Assembly (NCBI RefSeq): GCF_003675385.1
Contig: NZ_RCWZ01000002.1
Coordinates: 434,001 to 498,000 of the forward strand
Direction: 5' to 3'
DNA: 64,000 bases
From: Mucilaginibacter kameinonensis
Lineage (GTDB): Bacteria > Bacteroidota > Bacteroidia > Sphingobacteriales > Sphingobacteriaceae
Shown here: positions 1-8,081 of the stretch, piece after piece
How the letters are laid out: each line of letters begins with the position of its first letter
Position numbering within the stretch: position 1 is the first letter of the stretch
Notes under the pieces: generated by a model
What the model was told of the DNA's origin: nothing
Database searches by the model: none
The model's input: only the letters and a program-made list of their open reading frames with translations
Made by a program: the position numbers and the translations under genes

Positions 1-957
1 GCTCAAAATCATGAGCTGAGTAAGGACAGCCTGGATGATCATGCAATACACCGGGAGTGGAACTGGGGAAATGGCGCCAGCATGCCGAGCAAAGCTTATT
101 GCGATAAATTCCTGAAGCGCACCATCGAGCTTATTGATAAGTATGGTCCCGATTTGATATATTTTGATGATACCGCGCTTCCGCTTTGGCCGGTGAATGA
201 TGCTGGTTTAAAGATTGCCGCGCACATGTACAATACCAGCGTTAAAAAGCACGGGAAATTAAAAGCCGCCCTGTTTGGCAAGATTTTAGACGAGCAGCAA
301 CGTAAATGTATGATATGGGATATTGAGCGTGGGCAAAGCAACCAGATTGAGCCCGAGCCATGGCAAACAGATACCTGCATTGGTGGCTGGCATTATGACC
401 GCCGGATATTTGAAAATAAGGGCTATAAAAGCGCTAAAACCGTTATCCATACGCTTGCTGATGTAGTGAGTAAAAATGGCAACCTGTTGTTGAATATCCC
501 TGTAAAAGGCGATGGTACCATTGACAGCGAAGAACGTAAAATTGTAGAAGGGATAGCAGCATGGATGCACATTAACAGTGAAGCTATTTACGCCACCCGC
601 CCGTGGACTATTTTCGGCGAAGGCCCGGCAATTGAATCAGCTGCTCCTTTAGATGCCCAGGGCTTTAACGAGGGTAAGGGCAAGCCTTTTACTGCCGATG
701 ATATTAGGTTCACCAAAAAAGGTAATACGCTTTATGCTATTGCATTAGGCTGGCCGGGCGAAAAAGGTAACCTGATCAAGAGCCTGGCGAGTGCATCACC
801 GCAATTATCCGGCAGAAAGATCAGCAATGTAAGTATGATAGGATATCCGGGTAAATTAAGTTGGGAACAAACGGGTGAAGGCCTCAAAATTAAAACTCCT
901 GCTGTAAAGCCAGATGATATTGCTGTAGTTTATAGAATTGAGGGAGCGATAGGATAG
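1..957 (+). CDS. Alpha-L-fucosidase, GH29 family (C-terminal part, truncated by window edge)
   Basis: The reading frame is open from base 1, so the true start lies outside the window; 318 codons are seen. The protein would hydrolyse terminal alpha-L-fucose from glycans by a retaining mechanism. The visible part has the end of the catalytic barrel: the segment PDLIYFDD at about residues 42-49 carries the Asp expected as nucleophile in GH29, followed by TCIGGWHYDR and the hallmark NLLLNIP. The last 120 or so residues fit the C-terminal beta-sandwich that follows the barrel. The signal peptide and first part of the barrel are not visible. The gene converges on the Smr-family gene and both end at a shared inverted repeat. 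The family call is firm; the substrate is inferred from the family only. Confidence 0.9.
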   Translation, partial: AQNHELSKDSLDDHAIHREWNWGNGASMPSKAYCDKFLKRTIELIDKYGPDLIYFDDTALPLWPVNDAGLKIAAHMYNTSVKKHGKLKAALFGKILDEQQRKCMIWDIERGQSNQIEPEPWQTDTCIGGWHYDRRIFENKGYKSAKTVIHTLADVVSKNGNLLLNIPVKGDGTIDSEERKIVEGIAAWMHINSEAIYATRPWTIFGEGPAIESAAPLDAQGFNEGKGKPFTADDIRFTKKGNTLYAIALGWPGEKGNLIKSLASASPQLSGRKISNVSMIGYPGKLSWEQTGEGLKIKTPAVKPDDIAVVYRIEGAIG

Positions 958-980
958 AGGCTTATAGAGTTCGTCGTAAC

Positions 981-1017
981 AAAGACTTACGAAGTTTTTA
1001 AAACTTCGTAAGTCTTT
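981..1017. terminator. Bidirectional terminator-type inverted repeat
   Basis: Perfect 18-bp arms (981-998 and 1000-1017) are separated by one base. A-rich and T-rich ends give a U-tract in either direction. It lies between the converging fucosidase and Smr genes, so it can end both transcripts. The core ACTTACGAAGTTTT and its complement look like a motif I remember from intergenic hairpins of related genomes; that is memory, not a search. Confidence 0.75.
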
Positions 1018-1034
1018 TGAAGCATAATCATTGC

Positions 1035-1985
1035 CTACTTCAGCAGCACCTTAGTGGCCCCGTAACCAAATTTCTCTTTACGGGCATCCATAAAGGTTTG
1101 TACTTTTTTATGCCGGCCCAGTTGTTTATGCAGTTCATTGCGTAAGGTACCATTACCGGCGCCGTGTATGAAGGTAATATCAGGTAACTGGTGAACAATA
1201 GCAGCGTCCAGGGCCTTATGGAAATGGGCCAGCTGAATCTCCATGATCTCCGAACTGCTTAAAAACTGGTAATCATCGCGCAGTTTTTCTATGTGCAGAT
1301 CAACCTCGCTAACCGGTTTTTCAATCACTATTTTTTCGGTAGGCGTTTCAAAAAAGCTTTCCTTTAGTTTTTGCGCATCAATAACCAGTTCGGGTTCATC
1401 AAGCCTGATCAGCCATCCCGGTTGGTTAAGCAACGGAATATTCTTTTTAGTGGTCGAAAAATCTTTGGCTTTAAATTTTTCATGAACAGCCAAAGGTGCC
1501 GGCGGTTCAATGTTTTGTTTGGTGCTGAATAAAACGCTGAAGATAAATTTGGGCCACACCTGCAAATCTGCCAGTTGCGCCGAATACATGTTCTCTGTTG
1601 ATTTAGGGGCTACTATTCCCGCAAATTCGCCTTTAAATACCTGTTGTTTATCTGTTGTTAAAGTAACCAGTAGCTGAAAAGATGTTTCATTGATGAGGTG
1701 GAAATGAACTACCGAATTTGCCCGGGCATCGGTAATTACACCTATATAAACACCTTTTTGTACAAATTCTCCTGTGGTTACGGGCTTTTCATCGGTTGTA
1801 TTGGTGCTTTTTGTTGTTCCTGCAGGCTGGTAACCATGTACGTAAGTTACCTTGCTGGCCAGTACCGGAATCTCAAAATCATCATCGCCGGTAACGCCTA
1901 TCATCTGCTCATCGATGATGCGGGTAACAAAACCTTCCATTTTTTCATCAACAAACCGAACAAAATCGCCTAATTTATATTTCAT
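1035..1985 (-). CDS. DUF2027 and Smr domain-containing protein
   Basis: 316 residues. The N-terminal part (about 1-75; begins MKYKLGDFVRF) and the middle part match the DUF2027 architecture found in Bacteroidota. The last 75 or so residues form an Smr domain: VDLHIEKL near its start and FIHGAGNGTLRNEL, the conserved glycine-rich motif. Smr domains bind and often nick nucleic acids, and occur in MutS2 and in stand-alone ribosome-rescue or RNA endonuclease proteins. Here there is no MutS ATPase part. No signal peptide or membrane segment is seen, so it should be cytoplasmic. A TAnnTTTG box lies 21 bp upstream of the start. The exact cellular role of this DUF2027-Smr fusion is not known to me. 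Confidence 0.85.
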   Translation of the reverse strand: MKYKLGDFVRFVDEKMEGFVTRIIDEQMIGVTGDDDFEIPVLASKVTYVHGYQPAGTTKSTNTTDEKPVTTGEFVQKGVYIGVITDARANSVVHFHLINETSFQLLVTLTTDKQQVFKGEFAGIVAPKSTENMYSAQLADLQVWPKFIFSVLFSTKQNIEPPAPLAVHEKFKAKDFSTTKKNIPLLNQPGWLIRLDEPELVIDAQKLKESFFETPTEKIVIEKPVSEVDLHIEKLRDDYQFLSSSEIMEIQLAHFHKALDAAIVHQLPDITFIHGAGNGTLRNELHKQLGRHKKVQTFMDARKEKFGYGATKVLLK

Positions 1986-2005
1986 AGCTTAATGTTATTA
2001 CTGTG

Positions 2006-2013
2006 CAAAGTTA
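2006..2013 (-). promoter_or_regulatory. Bacteroidota-type -7 box (TAACTTTG) for the Smr-family gene
   Basis: The minus strand reads TAACTTTG, an exact match to the Bacteroidota TAnnTTTG -7 consensus, 21 bp upstream of the ATG at 1985. No clear -33 element is seen at the expected distance. Confidence 0.5.
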
Positions 2014-2136
2014 ATTTATCCGGGCACATCCCACCGATAATAAAACTTGCTTATTTTTAATTGGGTTTAGCAGTAATTGAATGATTAACAGCTTTTAGAA
2101 ATATCAATTTTAACCATATACATTTATTTTCATACC

Positions 2137-2643
2137 ATGAGCAACAATACCCCTAAAACACTGGATAATGATTTGTTAAAACAAGTATTTGTCCACAATC
2201 TAAACCGGATCTATTTTGGTAAGTGCTACCTTGATAAGCACCTTGAACATCTGAAAGGTCTTGCCTCATTTACTGCGCTACAGCAGGGAATACAGGAGTT
2301 TTGGGATGATATCAAAAAGCAGATCGATCGCATGAAGCAGGTTTATAAACTAATTGACGAAATTCCTTCAGATAAGAACTGTAACCCTATAAAGTCCATT
2401 GTTAAGGATGAGTTTTGTCTTGATGAGGCACAATCAATTCCGGTATTGCTGGATATGGATATTATGATGTATCTGCAACTGCTTGAGCATATTAATATAA
2501 CCTCATGTCATATGCTTATTATGGTAGCTAAGCAGCTTAACTATACTGAGGCTCAGCAGCTACTTACCGAATGTAAAGACGAATCAATTGACAATGATGA
2601 GCTTTTTACGCTCATTATCAAGGAATATATAGTTGCCGATTAG
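2137..2643 (+). CDS. DUF892 (YciE/YciF)-like ferritin-fold protein, divergent
   Basis: 168 residues, all-alpha in appearance, no signal peptide. The layout matches the YciE/YciF (DUF892) family: a first helix LKQVFVHNLNRIYFGKC, a second helix with FWDDIKKQIDRMKQVY, then the typical C-N-P-I-K-S motif (KNCNPIKSIVKDEF) and two further helices. Family members have a four-helix ferritin-like fold and are linked to stress responses. In the first helix the usual metal-ligand Glu position is Lys, so diiron binding is doubtful. It is a single gene, followed by a hairpin terminator. The family call rests on pattern recognition by eye and is moderate. Confidence 0.55.
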   Translation: MSNNTPKTLDNDLLKQVFVHNLNRIYFGKCYLDKHLEHLKGLASFTALQQGIQEFWDDIKKQIDRMKQVYKLIDEIPSDKNCNPIKSIVKDEFCLDEAQSIPVLLDMDIMMYLQLLEHINITSCHMLIMVAKQLNYTEAQQLLTECKDESIDNDELFTLIIKEYIVAD

Positions 2644-2660
2644 TGATTTGAAAAAAAGAA

Positions 2661-2685
2661 AGCCATCCGCATAGCGCAGATGGCT
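2661..2685 (+). terminator. Hairpin terminator after the DUF892-like gene
   Basis: AGCCATC at 2661-2667 pairs with GATGGCT at 2679-2685, extended by CGC/GCG inside. It starts 18 bases after the stop codon. No long T-run follows, so strength is uncertain. The remaining 230 bases up to 2920 are AT-rich and hold no recognisable gene. Confidence 0.55.
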
Positions 2686-2920
2686 TAAATGTTAGTTATT
2701 TAATACCCCTATTAAAATAACTGATAACAAAGTAAAAAAAAATATATCCGATACCGCAAAATATTTATTCATAAATATTCATTGTGACAGCTTTGTTACA
2801 AATGTGGTATGATATAACGATTTATCAATAGTTTTTTATCATTGATTGTATTGATAAATGCTTCCCGCATATCGTTATTTAGTCCAATTGATTTAAATTG
2901 GCCACTGAAATTTAAGACTC

Positions 2921-4786
2921 ATGATCAGACCCATTATTTTATCTGCCTTATCCTGCATGGTATTTGTTCAGGTTAAGGCACAATCCCTGTATATGCCACG
3001 CGATATACAGAAGGCATTTAAAAACGAAACCAGATCGGCCGATGGTCGTCCGGGCAAAAATTACTGGCAAAATTATGGCCGTTATAACATCAGTATTACG
3101 GCCGTACCTCAAAACCGAACCGTAAAAGGAACGGAACAGATTACTTATGTTAATAACAGCTCTGATACCTTAAAAAGGCTTAACATGAAACTGATCCTGA
3201 ATATTCATAAACCAGGTTCGGCCCGTTTTGGGGATGCCGGGGCTGATTATCTGACACCGGGTATCCAGTTTGATAATTTTTCAGTTAATGGCGAGGTAAA
3301 AAAAGTTCCATCTGCCTCAACAAATCAGTACGTAAGCCTGAGCAAACCGCTGATGCCGCATGATTCGGTTAAGCTGGATATCGGCTGGCATTTTGAGTTA
3401 TCTAAGCAAAGTGGCCGCGAGGGTATGATTGATTCAACCACCTGCTACCTCGCTTATTTTTATCCGCGCGTATCGGTGTATGATGATTATAATGGCTGGG
3501 ACAGGTTGCCTTTCCTTGATGCGCAGGAGTTTTATAACGACTTTAATGATTATACGCTGCACGTAACCGCCCCTAAAAACTATGTGGTTTGGGCTACAGG
3601 TACGCTGCAAAACCCTAATGAAGTATTACAACCAGAGTATGCAAAACGCCTACAGGCTTCCTTCACCAGCGATTCAACCATTCATGTTGCTTCGGCGGCA
3701 GAAATGGCTGCGCATAAGGTAACTGCTCAAAAAGATATGAATACCTGGACATGGACCGCTAATGACATCAGTGACATGGCAGTAGGTATTAGCGATCATT
3801 ATGTATGGGATGCAGCCAGTGTTGTGGTGGATGACGCCACCAAACGCCGTGCAAGCATGCAGGCTGCCTTTTTAGATAGTTCTGAAGATTTTCATCACGC
3901 TGTACAGGCCGGCCGCCATTCGTTAGGGTGGTTGTCGCATAACTGGCCGGGTGTACCTTATCCATTCCCTAAAATGACCTCATTTCAAGGCTTTGCGGAT
4001 ATGGAATACCCAATGATGGTAAATGACAGCCATACCAATGACATCCGTTTTTCGCAATTTGTACAGGATCATGAAATAGCACACACCTATTTCCCTTTTT
4101 ACATGGGTATCAACGAAAGCCGCTACGCTTTTATGGACGAAGGCTGGGCTACAACCTTTGAATTGCTGATAGGGGCCTCAGAAGTTGGTAAGGAAAAAGC
4201 TGAAGCATTATACAAAGATTTCCGTGTTGACAGGTGGATCCATGATGCCTCAACTGCCGAAGATCAGCCGGTTATTACACCTTCAAGCGAACTAAGAGGA
4301 GGTTATGGTAATAACTCTTACGGTAAGCCATCGCTAAGCTATTTTGCCCTGAAAGATATGCTGGGCGACGAGCTGTTCAAAAAAGCTTTACATGGATATA
4401 TGGATCGCTGGCATGGCAAACACCCTATTCCATGGGATTACTTTAACTCCATGAGCAATATCACCGGTAAAAACCTCGACTGGTTTTTCAATAACTGGTT
4501 CTTCACCAACTACTACATTGATCTTTCATTGAAAGGCGTAAGCAAATCATCAGGCGGTTATACCGCATCAATCAAAAACATTGGTGGCTTCGCCGTTCCG
4601 TTTGATGTAAAGGTTACCTATGCAGATGGTTCAACTGAAAGCATTCATCAAACACCGGCTGTTTGGGAAAAAAACCAAAGACAGATTTCGGTAGATATCA
4701 AAACTGCTAAAGCAATAAAATCGGTTACGTTAGATGGCGGCATATTTATGGACGCTGATGAAAGCAACAATACCTGGAATAAATAA
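2921..4786 (+). CDS. M1 family metallopeptidase (secreted aminopeptidase)
   Basis: 621 residues with an N-terminal signal peptide ending near VKAQS. The zinc site HEIAH is at residues 384-388 and the third ligand Glu at 407 within FMDEGW, giving the HEXXH-x18-E spacing of gluzincin M1 peptidases. GFADMEYP about 50 residues earlier takes the place of the GxMEN substrate-binding motif. The N-terminal beta domain precedes the catalytic part, and the C-terminal section is shorter than in full aminopeptidase N. It probably trims peptides in the periplasm or outside the cell. It stands alone, upstream of a strong bidirectional terminator. Family assignment is firm; specificity is unknown. Confidence 0.9.
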   Translation: MIRPIILSALSCMVFVQVKAQSLYMPRDIQKAFKNETRSADGRPGKNYWQNYGRYNISITAVPQNRTVKGTEQITYVNNSSDTLKRLNMKLILNIHKPGSARFGDAGADYLTPGIQFDNFSVNGEVKKVPSASTNQYVSLSKPLMPHDSVKLDIGWHFELSKQSGREGMIDSTTCYLAYFYPRVSVYDDYNGWDRLPFLDAQEFYNDFNDYTLHVTAPKNYVVWATGTLQNPNEVLQPEYAKRLQASFTSDSTIHVASAAEMAAHKVTAQKDMNTWTWTANDISDMAVGISDHYVWDAASVVVDDATKRRASMQAAFLDSSEDFHHAVQAGRHSLGWLSHNWPGVPYPFPKMTSFQGFADMEYPMMVNDSHTNDIRFSQFVQDHEIAHTYFPFYMGINESRYAFMDEGWATTFELLIGASEVGKEKAEALYKDFRVDRWIHDASTAEDQPVITPSSELRGGYGNNSYGKPSLSYFALKDMLGDELFKKALHGYMDRWHGKHPIPWDYFNSMSNITGKNLDWFFNNWFFTNYYIDLSLKGVSKSSGGYTASIKNIGGFAVPFDVKVTYADGSTESIHQTPAVWEKNQRQISVDIKTAKAIKSVTLDGGIFMDADESNNTWNK

Positions 4787-4800
4787 TAAAAATGTTTATA

Positions 4801-4837
4801 AATAATAAAACCCGGTCATTGGCCGGGTTTTATTATT
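4801..4837. terminator. Strong bidirectional terminator
   Basis: A perfect 15-bp stem (4801-4815 with 4823-4837) with a 7-base loop, GC-rich at the top (CCCGG/CCGGG) and AT-rich at the base. It serves the converging M1 peptidase (+) and YtxH (-) genes. Confidence 0.9.
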
Positions 4838-4855
4838 TTATGATAGTACTAAATA

Positions 4856-5242
4856 TTATGCGTTTTGTACAGAATTGTTCCAATCGTTGGCAGTTGCTTT
4901 AACTTTATCTTTTGCGTTTTCAGCAGCATCGCTGGCTTTGTCTGCAAGATCATGAGCTTTTGATTTTGCAGCATCAACGGCATTATCTTTTGCATCCCAA
5001 AGATCGCTTACCGTGCCGCTAAACTTGGTTTTAGCTTTATCAATTACATTACTGCTGTAATCTTTGATTTCGCCGGCTGTGTTTTGAGCTTTGGTCTTGG
5101 CTGTATCAACCAGGTCATTTATATAGTCTGCAATGTCGCCCCTTAACTCGGTGCCTTTTTCAGGCGCTAACAATAAACCCAAAGCAGCACCAGCTGCAGC
5201 ACCTACTAATAATGCTGCTATAATTTTTGCTTGATCTTTCAT
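4856..5242 (-). CDS. YtxH domain-containing protein
   Basis: 128 residues from the ATG at 5242. That start is preferred over longer open frames because the YtxH motif begins at once (MKDQAKIIAALLVG) and a purine-rich AAAGAAAGAAC stretch precedes it. Residues 5-25 are a glycine/alanine-rich membrane segment ending in LLLAPEKG, the YtxH signature. The rest is a long amphipathic helix with repeating K-A-K and D-A-A patterns, like LEA or apolipoprotein-type stress proteins. Such proteins are general stress proteins anchored in the inner membrane with unclear function. It lies just downstream of the cold shock gene on the same strand, behind a terminator. Confidence 0.8.
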   Translation of the reverse strand: MKDQAKIIAALLVGAAAGAALGLLLAPEKGTELRGDIADYINDLVDTAKTKAQNTAGEIKDYSSNVIDKAKTKFSGTVSDLWDAKDNAVDAAKSKAHDLADKASDAAENAKDKVKATANDWNNSVQNA

Positions 5243-5374
5243 GTTCTTTCTTTGTTTTATGTGTAATCGATTTATGATATTATTGGTTAAACAACAACAA
5301 TGCCAGTTTTTATTTGAAGATAGTATCCAAATATTAAGTTTATACACATAGCACATTAACAAAAAGTAAGGCAA

Positions 5375-5404
5375 CAAAAAAGGCACCCAAAAAATTGAGT
5401 GCCT
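5375..5404 (-). terminator. Intrinsic terminator of the cold shock gene
   Basis: On the minus strand a 10-bp stem (one G-T pair) with loop TTTT is followed by six T residues. It starts 25 bases after the stop codon at 5430, a textbook rho-independent arrangement. Confidence 0.85.
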
Positions 5405-5429
5405 GGTAGGCTTAATGATTATATTATAA

Positions 5430-5624
5430 TTATATAACTTTTACATTTACCGCGTTAAGACCTTTACGGCCATTTTCAACTTCGTACTCAACGGTGTCGT
5501 TTTCGCGAACTTCGTCGATAAGGCCTGTTGAATGAACAAAGATATCCGGACCGCCATTGCTTGGCACGATGAATCCGAAACCTTTTGTTTCGTTGAAGAA
5601 TTTTACTGTTCCTTGATTTTGCAT
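5430..5624 (-). CDS. Cold shock protein (CspA family)
   Basis: 64 residues, the standard length of a single cold shock domain, starting at the ATG at 5624 (MQNQGTVKFFNETKGFGF). RNP1 (KGFGFI) and RNP2 (DIFVH) are both intact, so it should bind single-stranded RNA and DNA as an RNA chaperone. The longer frame adds eight residues that do not belong to the fold. A near-consensus -7 box TACCTTGG lies shortly upstream, which gives a short leader. A clear terminator follows. Confidence 0.95.
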   Translation of the reverse strand: MQNQGTVKFFNETKGFGFIVPSNGGPDIFVHSTGLIDEVRENDTVEYEVENGRKGLNAVNVKVI

Positions 5625-5745
5625 TATTTTATTTATTAATGCCGCCAAGGTAGATATAATTTACCGTAATCGTGCAAACCCCCGAATGCAATTTAGATAC
5701 AAACTGAATAATTGGACAGTAGTTGCATTGTTAAGGTGTTGAAGT

Positions 5746-6882
5746 TTAGGCTACTATAGCTAAATGATGTCCCTGTATCGTATCCTCCGAATCTTTTACT
5801 ATCCCTCTTATCTTTTCATCCAGCTCATTAACCGTGTGCTCAATCATATTAAAATAGCCAAAATCAATGTTTTCCATCCGCATCAGGTCTAAAATGCCAA
5901 GTAATGATGCCACCGGCCTTCTCAACTCATGCGACTGTATAATTGCTATCCGGTTAAGCGCCTCGTTTTGAATACTGATCTGTTCTTCGTGCCTTTTACG
6001 CGTGGTAATATCGGTTGAGTTGATGGCTACGCCGATCACTTCGCCGTTATTGTCTTTTACAGGAATAAACGAAGTTTCTTTCCAACATGCATTGGGTGTC
6101 CCGCTCTGCAATTCCCATTCGCGTTTTATAGAACGACCGGTTAATGCCACAGCAAAATACTTTGAAAAGCTATGGATCATCGTCGGTTCTGTATAGGCAA
6201 TGATGTTATCGCCATTGGCCAGTTTTTTATTGTATACACTTTTGATGAATACTGAAGCCGATTTGTTGAATGCCATAACCTCCAGGTTACGGCCAACCAG
6301 GATATGAGTATCTTTTGAACTGTCGAAAATCGCTTTCAGCTTCATCTCCGATTCGCTGATGGATGCCTTTTGCGATTGGGAATGCTGGTGTTGTTGCTCA
6401 AGCGAACGCAGGCTTGAATTAAGCTCCATAAGATTTACCACCTGTTTTGCCAGCGTTTTTAATGACTTGGCCTGCTGATGATTGAGGTCATTGGGTTTAA
6501 AATCGATAACGCATAAGCTGCCGATCGCGTGGCCATCTTTGGTGATCAGCGGAGCACCGGCATAAAACCTTGCAAGGGGTTCGTTAACCACAAGTGGATT
6601 GGTATTGAAACGCTCGTCGTTAAGCAGATCTGGCACTACCAGCACCTTGTTTTGGGCTATGGTGTGGTTGCAAAATGCAACCTCGCGCGGGGTACAGCTA
6701 ATATGGGTACCGGTGGAGGCTTTAAACCATTGCATATCCGAATCAAGCAAGGTAACCAGGGCAACGGGGGTGCCACAGATCTGAGCTGCTAATCCTACTA
6801 TGTCATTTAAATCGACTACAATATCGTTATCCAGATCCTTAAATCTCTTAACGGCATGCAGACGCAGGGGTTCGTCATTCAT
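5746..6882 (-). CDS. GAF-PAS-HisKA protein lacking an ATPase domain
   Basis: 378 residues. A GAF domain occupies about 20-155 (typical FCNHTI and GSLCVIDF motifs), a short coiled linker follows, then a PAS domain at about 175-295 (ATDITxRK-like ending). The protein closes with a HisKA-type dimerisation helix containing SHELRRP with His318. It stops cleanly 60 residues after that histidine, so the HATPase_c domain of a histidine kinase is missing. It cannot autophosphorylate alone. It might act as a phosphotransfer or sensor partner of another kinase, or bind ligand only. No response regulator is adjacent. The domain calls are good; the role is inference. Confidence 0.8.
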   Translation of the reverse strand: MNDEPLRLHAVKRFKDLDNDIVVDLNDIVGLAAQICGTPVALVTLLDSDMQWFKASTGTHISCTPREVAFCNHTIAQNKVLVVPDLLNDERFNTNPLVVNEPLARFYAGAPLITKDGHAIGSLCVIDFKPNDLNHQQAKSLKTLAKQVVNLMELNSSLRSLEQQHQHSQSQKASISESEMKLKAIFDSSKDTHILVGRNLEVMAFNKSASVFIKSVYNKKLANGDNIIAYTEPTMIHSFSKYFAVALTGRSIKREWELQSGTPNACWKETSFIPVKDNNGEVIGVAINSTDITTRKRHEEQISIQNEALNRIAIIQSHELRRPVASLLGILDLMRMENIDFGYFNMIEHTVNELDEKIRGIVKDSEDTIQGHHLAIVA

Positions 6883-7115
6883 TGTATAAGATTAGTAGAT
6901 TTTTAAATAACTAATTCAAAACAGAAAGTATACGCGCTAACAAAATATCGGCCTGTTTGTAATGAAATACGCAATGATTTGGCCAATAGATGTATAAATG
7001 ACAAAAAAAATGAAAAAAAATTGAGAATTTAATTATTGTTTAAAGTAAACATTCTTTATGATTAAAATATTTCGGATAGGGCACTTTTTTAACCATATGG
7101 CAAGTGTGGGAATGG

Positions 7116-7152
7116 CAAATAAAAAGCCCTTTAGCTTTAAAGCCAACGGGCT
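7116..7152 (-). terminator. Minus-strand terminator-like hairpin with no obvious gene
   Basis: On the minus strand AGCCC at 7148-7152 pairs with GGGCT at 7125-7129 around an inner palindrome GCTTTAAAGC, followed by TTTTATTTG. No minus-strand gene lies between it and the divergent HAD gene at 7351, so it may end a small RNA or be left from a deleted gene. Confidence 0.4.
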
Positions 7153-7289
7153 CGCTAAAAAACAGATCACAACAAAGCAACATCCACATTATCCGTCTTA
7201 TTTTTTAGCCACATCCTGTATCGCGTATCCTACATCACATGTGTTTTAAAGAATATACGATGCAGTTAGAAGTTTAGTTTTTAAAAAGC

Positions 7290-7297
7290 TAAGTTTG
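7290..7297 (+). promoter_or_regulatory. -7 box TAAGTTTG for the HAD gene
   Basis: An exact TAnnTTTG match 53 bases before the ATG at 7351. A -33 element is not clear. Confidence 0.45.
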
Positions 7298-7350
7298 CAC
7301 CGGCAATCGCGATTGTGGTTTGCATCTTCTTATAAAATTGAACAATACAA

Positions 7351-8001
7351 ATGAAGGCCTTTATATTCGACCTTAACGGCACCATGATCAATGATATGCC
7401 GTTCCACACTAAAGCTTGGCAATACCTTTTAAATAATGATCTGGGCGGTAATTTTACCTGGGATGAAGTAAAGCCGCAGATGTATGGTAAAAACCAGGAG
7501 GTACTGGTGCGTATGTTTGGCCCCAACCGCTTCACTACCGAAGAAATGGATCGCCTATCTATCCTGAAAGAGCAGCGCTACCAGGAAGAGTTTTTACCGC
7601 ACCTTGCGCTGTTACCAGGTTTGCATGAATTTTTAGAGAAAGCTTATCAAGCCGGTATCCCCATGGCAATCGGTTCGGCAGCTATTCCTTTTAATATTGA
7701 TTTTGTGTTGGATAACCTGAACATCAGGCATTACTTTAAGGCAATTGTTAGTGCCGATGATGTGGTACTAAGTAAACCACATCCCGAAACATTTTTAAAA
7801 GCCGCAGAACTATTAAATACTGTACCAACCGATTGCCTGGTATTTGAAGATGTGCCCAAAGGCGCGGAAGCTGCTGCCAACGCGGCTATGAAAACTGTTG
7901 TATTAACCACTACACATCAGCAGGACGAGTTTGTGGCTTTAGAAAATGTAATCCACTTTGCCGAAGATTTTACAGATGGTTTTTTTAGCAAACTGATATA
8001 A
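7351..8001 (+). CDS. HAD-superfamily hydrolase, beta-phosphoglucomutase-like, with DxNGT motif
   Basis: 216 residues, the normal length of an HAD subfamily IA enzyme with a helical cap. Motif I is FDLNGT, with Asp7 as nucleophile, but the second aspartate (the usual general acid/base in DxDGT) is Asn9. Motif II (GSA), motif III Lys (SKPHPETF) and motif IV (VFEDVPKGAEAA) are all in place. The cap region has the layout of beta-phosphoglucomutase and phosphatase relatives. With Asn at position 9 ordinary phosphatase turnover may be impaired, or the enzyme may favour another reaction. I recall similar DLNGT proteins in other Bacteroidota, so this may be a conserved subgroup rather than a single mutation. 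Confidence 0.85.
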   Translation: MKAFIFDLNGTMINDMPFHTKAWQYLLNNDLGGNFTWDEVKPQMYGKNQEVLVRMFGPNRFTTEEMDRLSILKEQRYQEEFLPHLALLPGLHEFLEKAYQAGIPMAIGSAAIPFNIDFVLDNLNIRHYFKAIVSADDVVLSKPHPETFLKAAELLNTVPTDCLVFEDVPKGAEAAANAAMKTVVLTTTHQQDEFVALENVIHFAEDFTDGFFSKLI

Positions 8002-8081
8002 TAAATCTGCCAGGCTGTTATTTTATTAAAGGATTCATCGTATCATTGTTTAGTTATAAATCTTGATCTGAACCTGTTACG

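Larger units (their letters stand above)
6883..7350. other. Intergenic region, 468 bp
   Basis: No convincing gene is seen. It holds a minus-strand hairpin with a T-run (7116-7152), a 15-codon open stretch on the minus strand ending with TAA at 7198-7200 that may be a gene remnant, and the promoter box for the HAD gene. A 63-codon plus-strand frame at 7058-7249 has no protein-like composition and overlaps the hairpin. Confidence 0.5.

Noticed and set aside
5243-5386. N-terminal extension of the YtxH frame
   Set aside because: The 48 extra residues are Cys/Trp-rich and unlike YtxH proteins, which begin just before the membrane segment at 5242.
7058-7249. 63-codon plus-strand frame
   Set aside because: It overlaps a minus-strand hairpin, its composition is not protein-like and it has no similarity I recognise.
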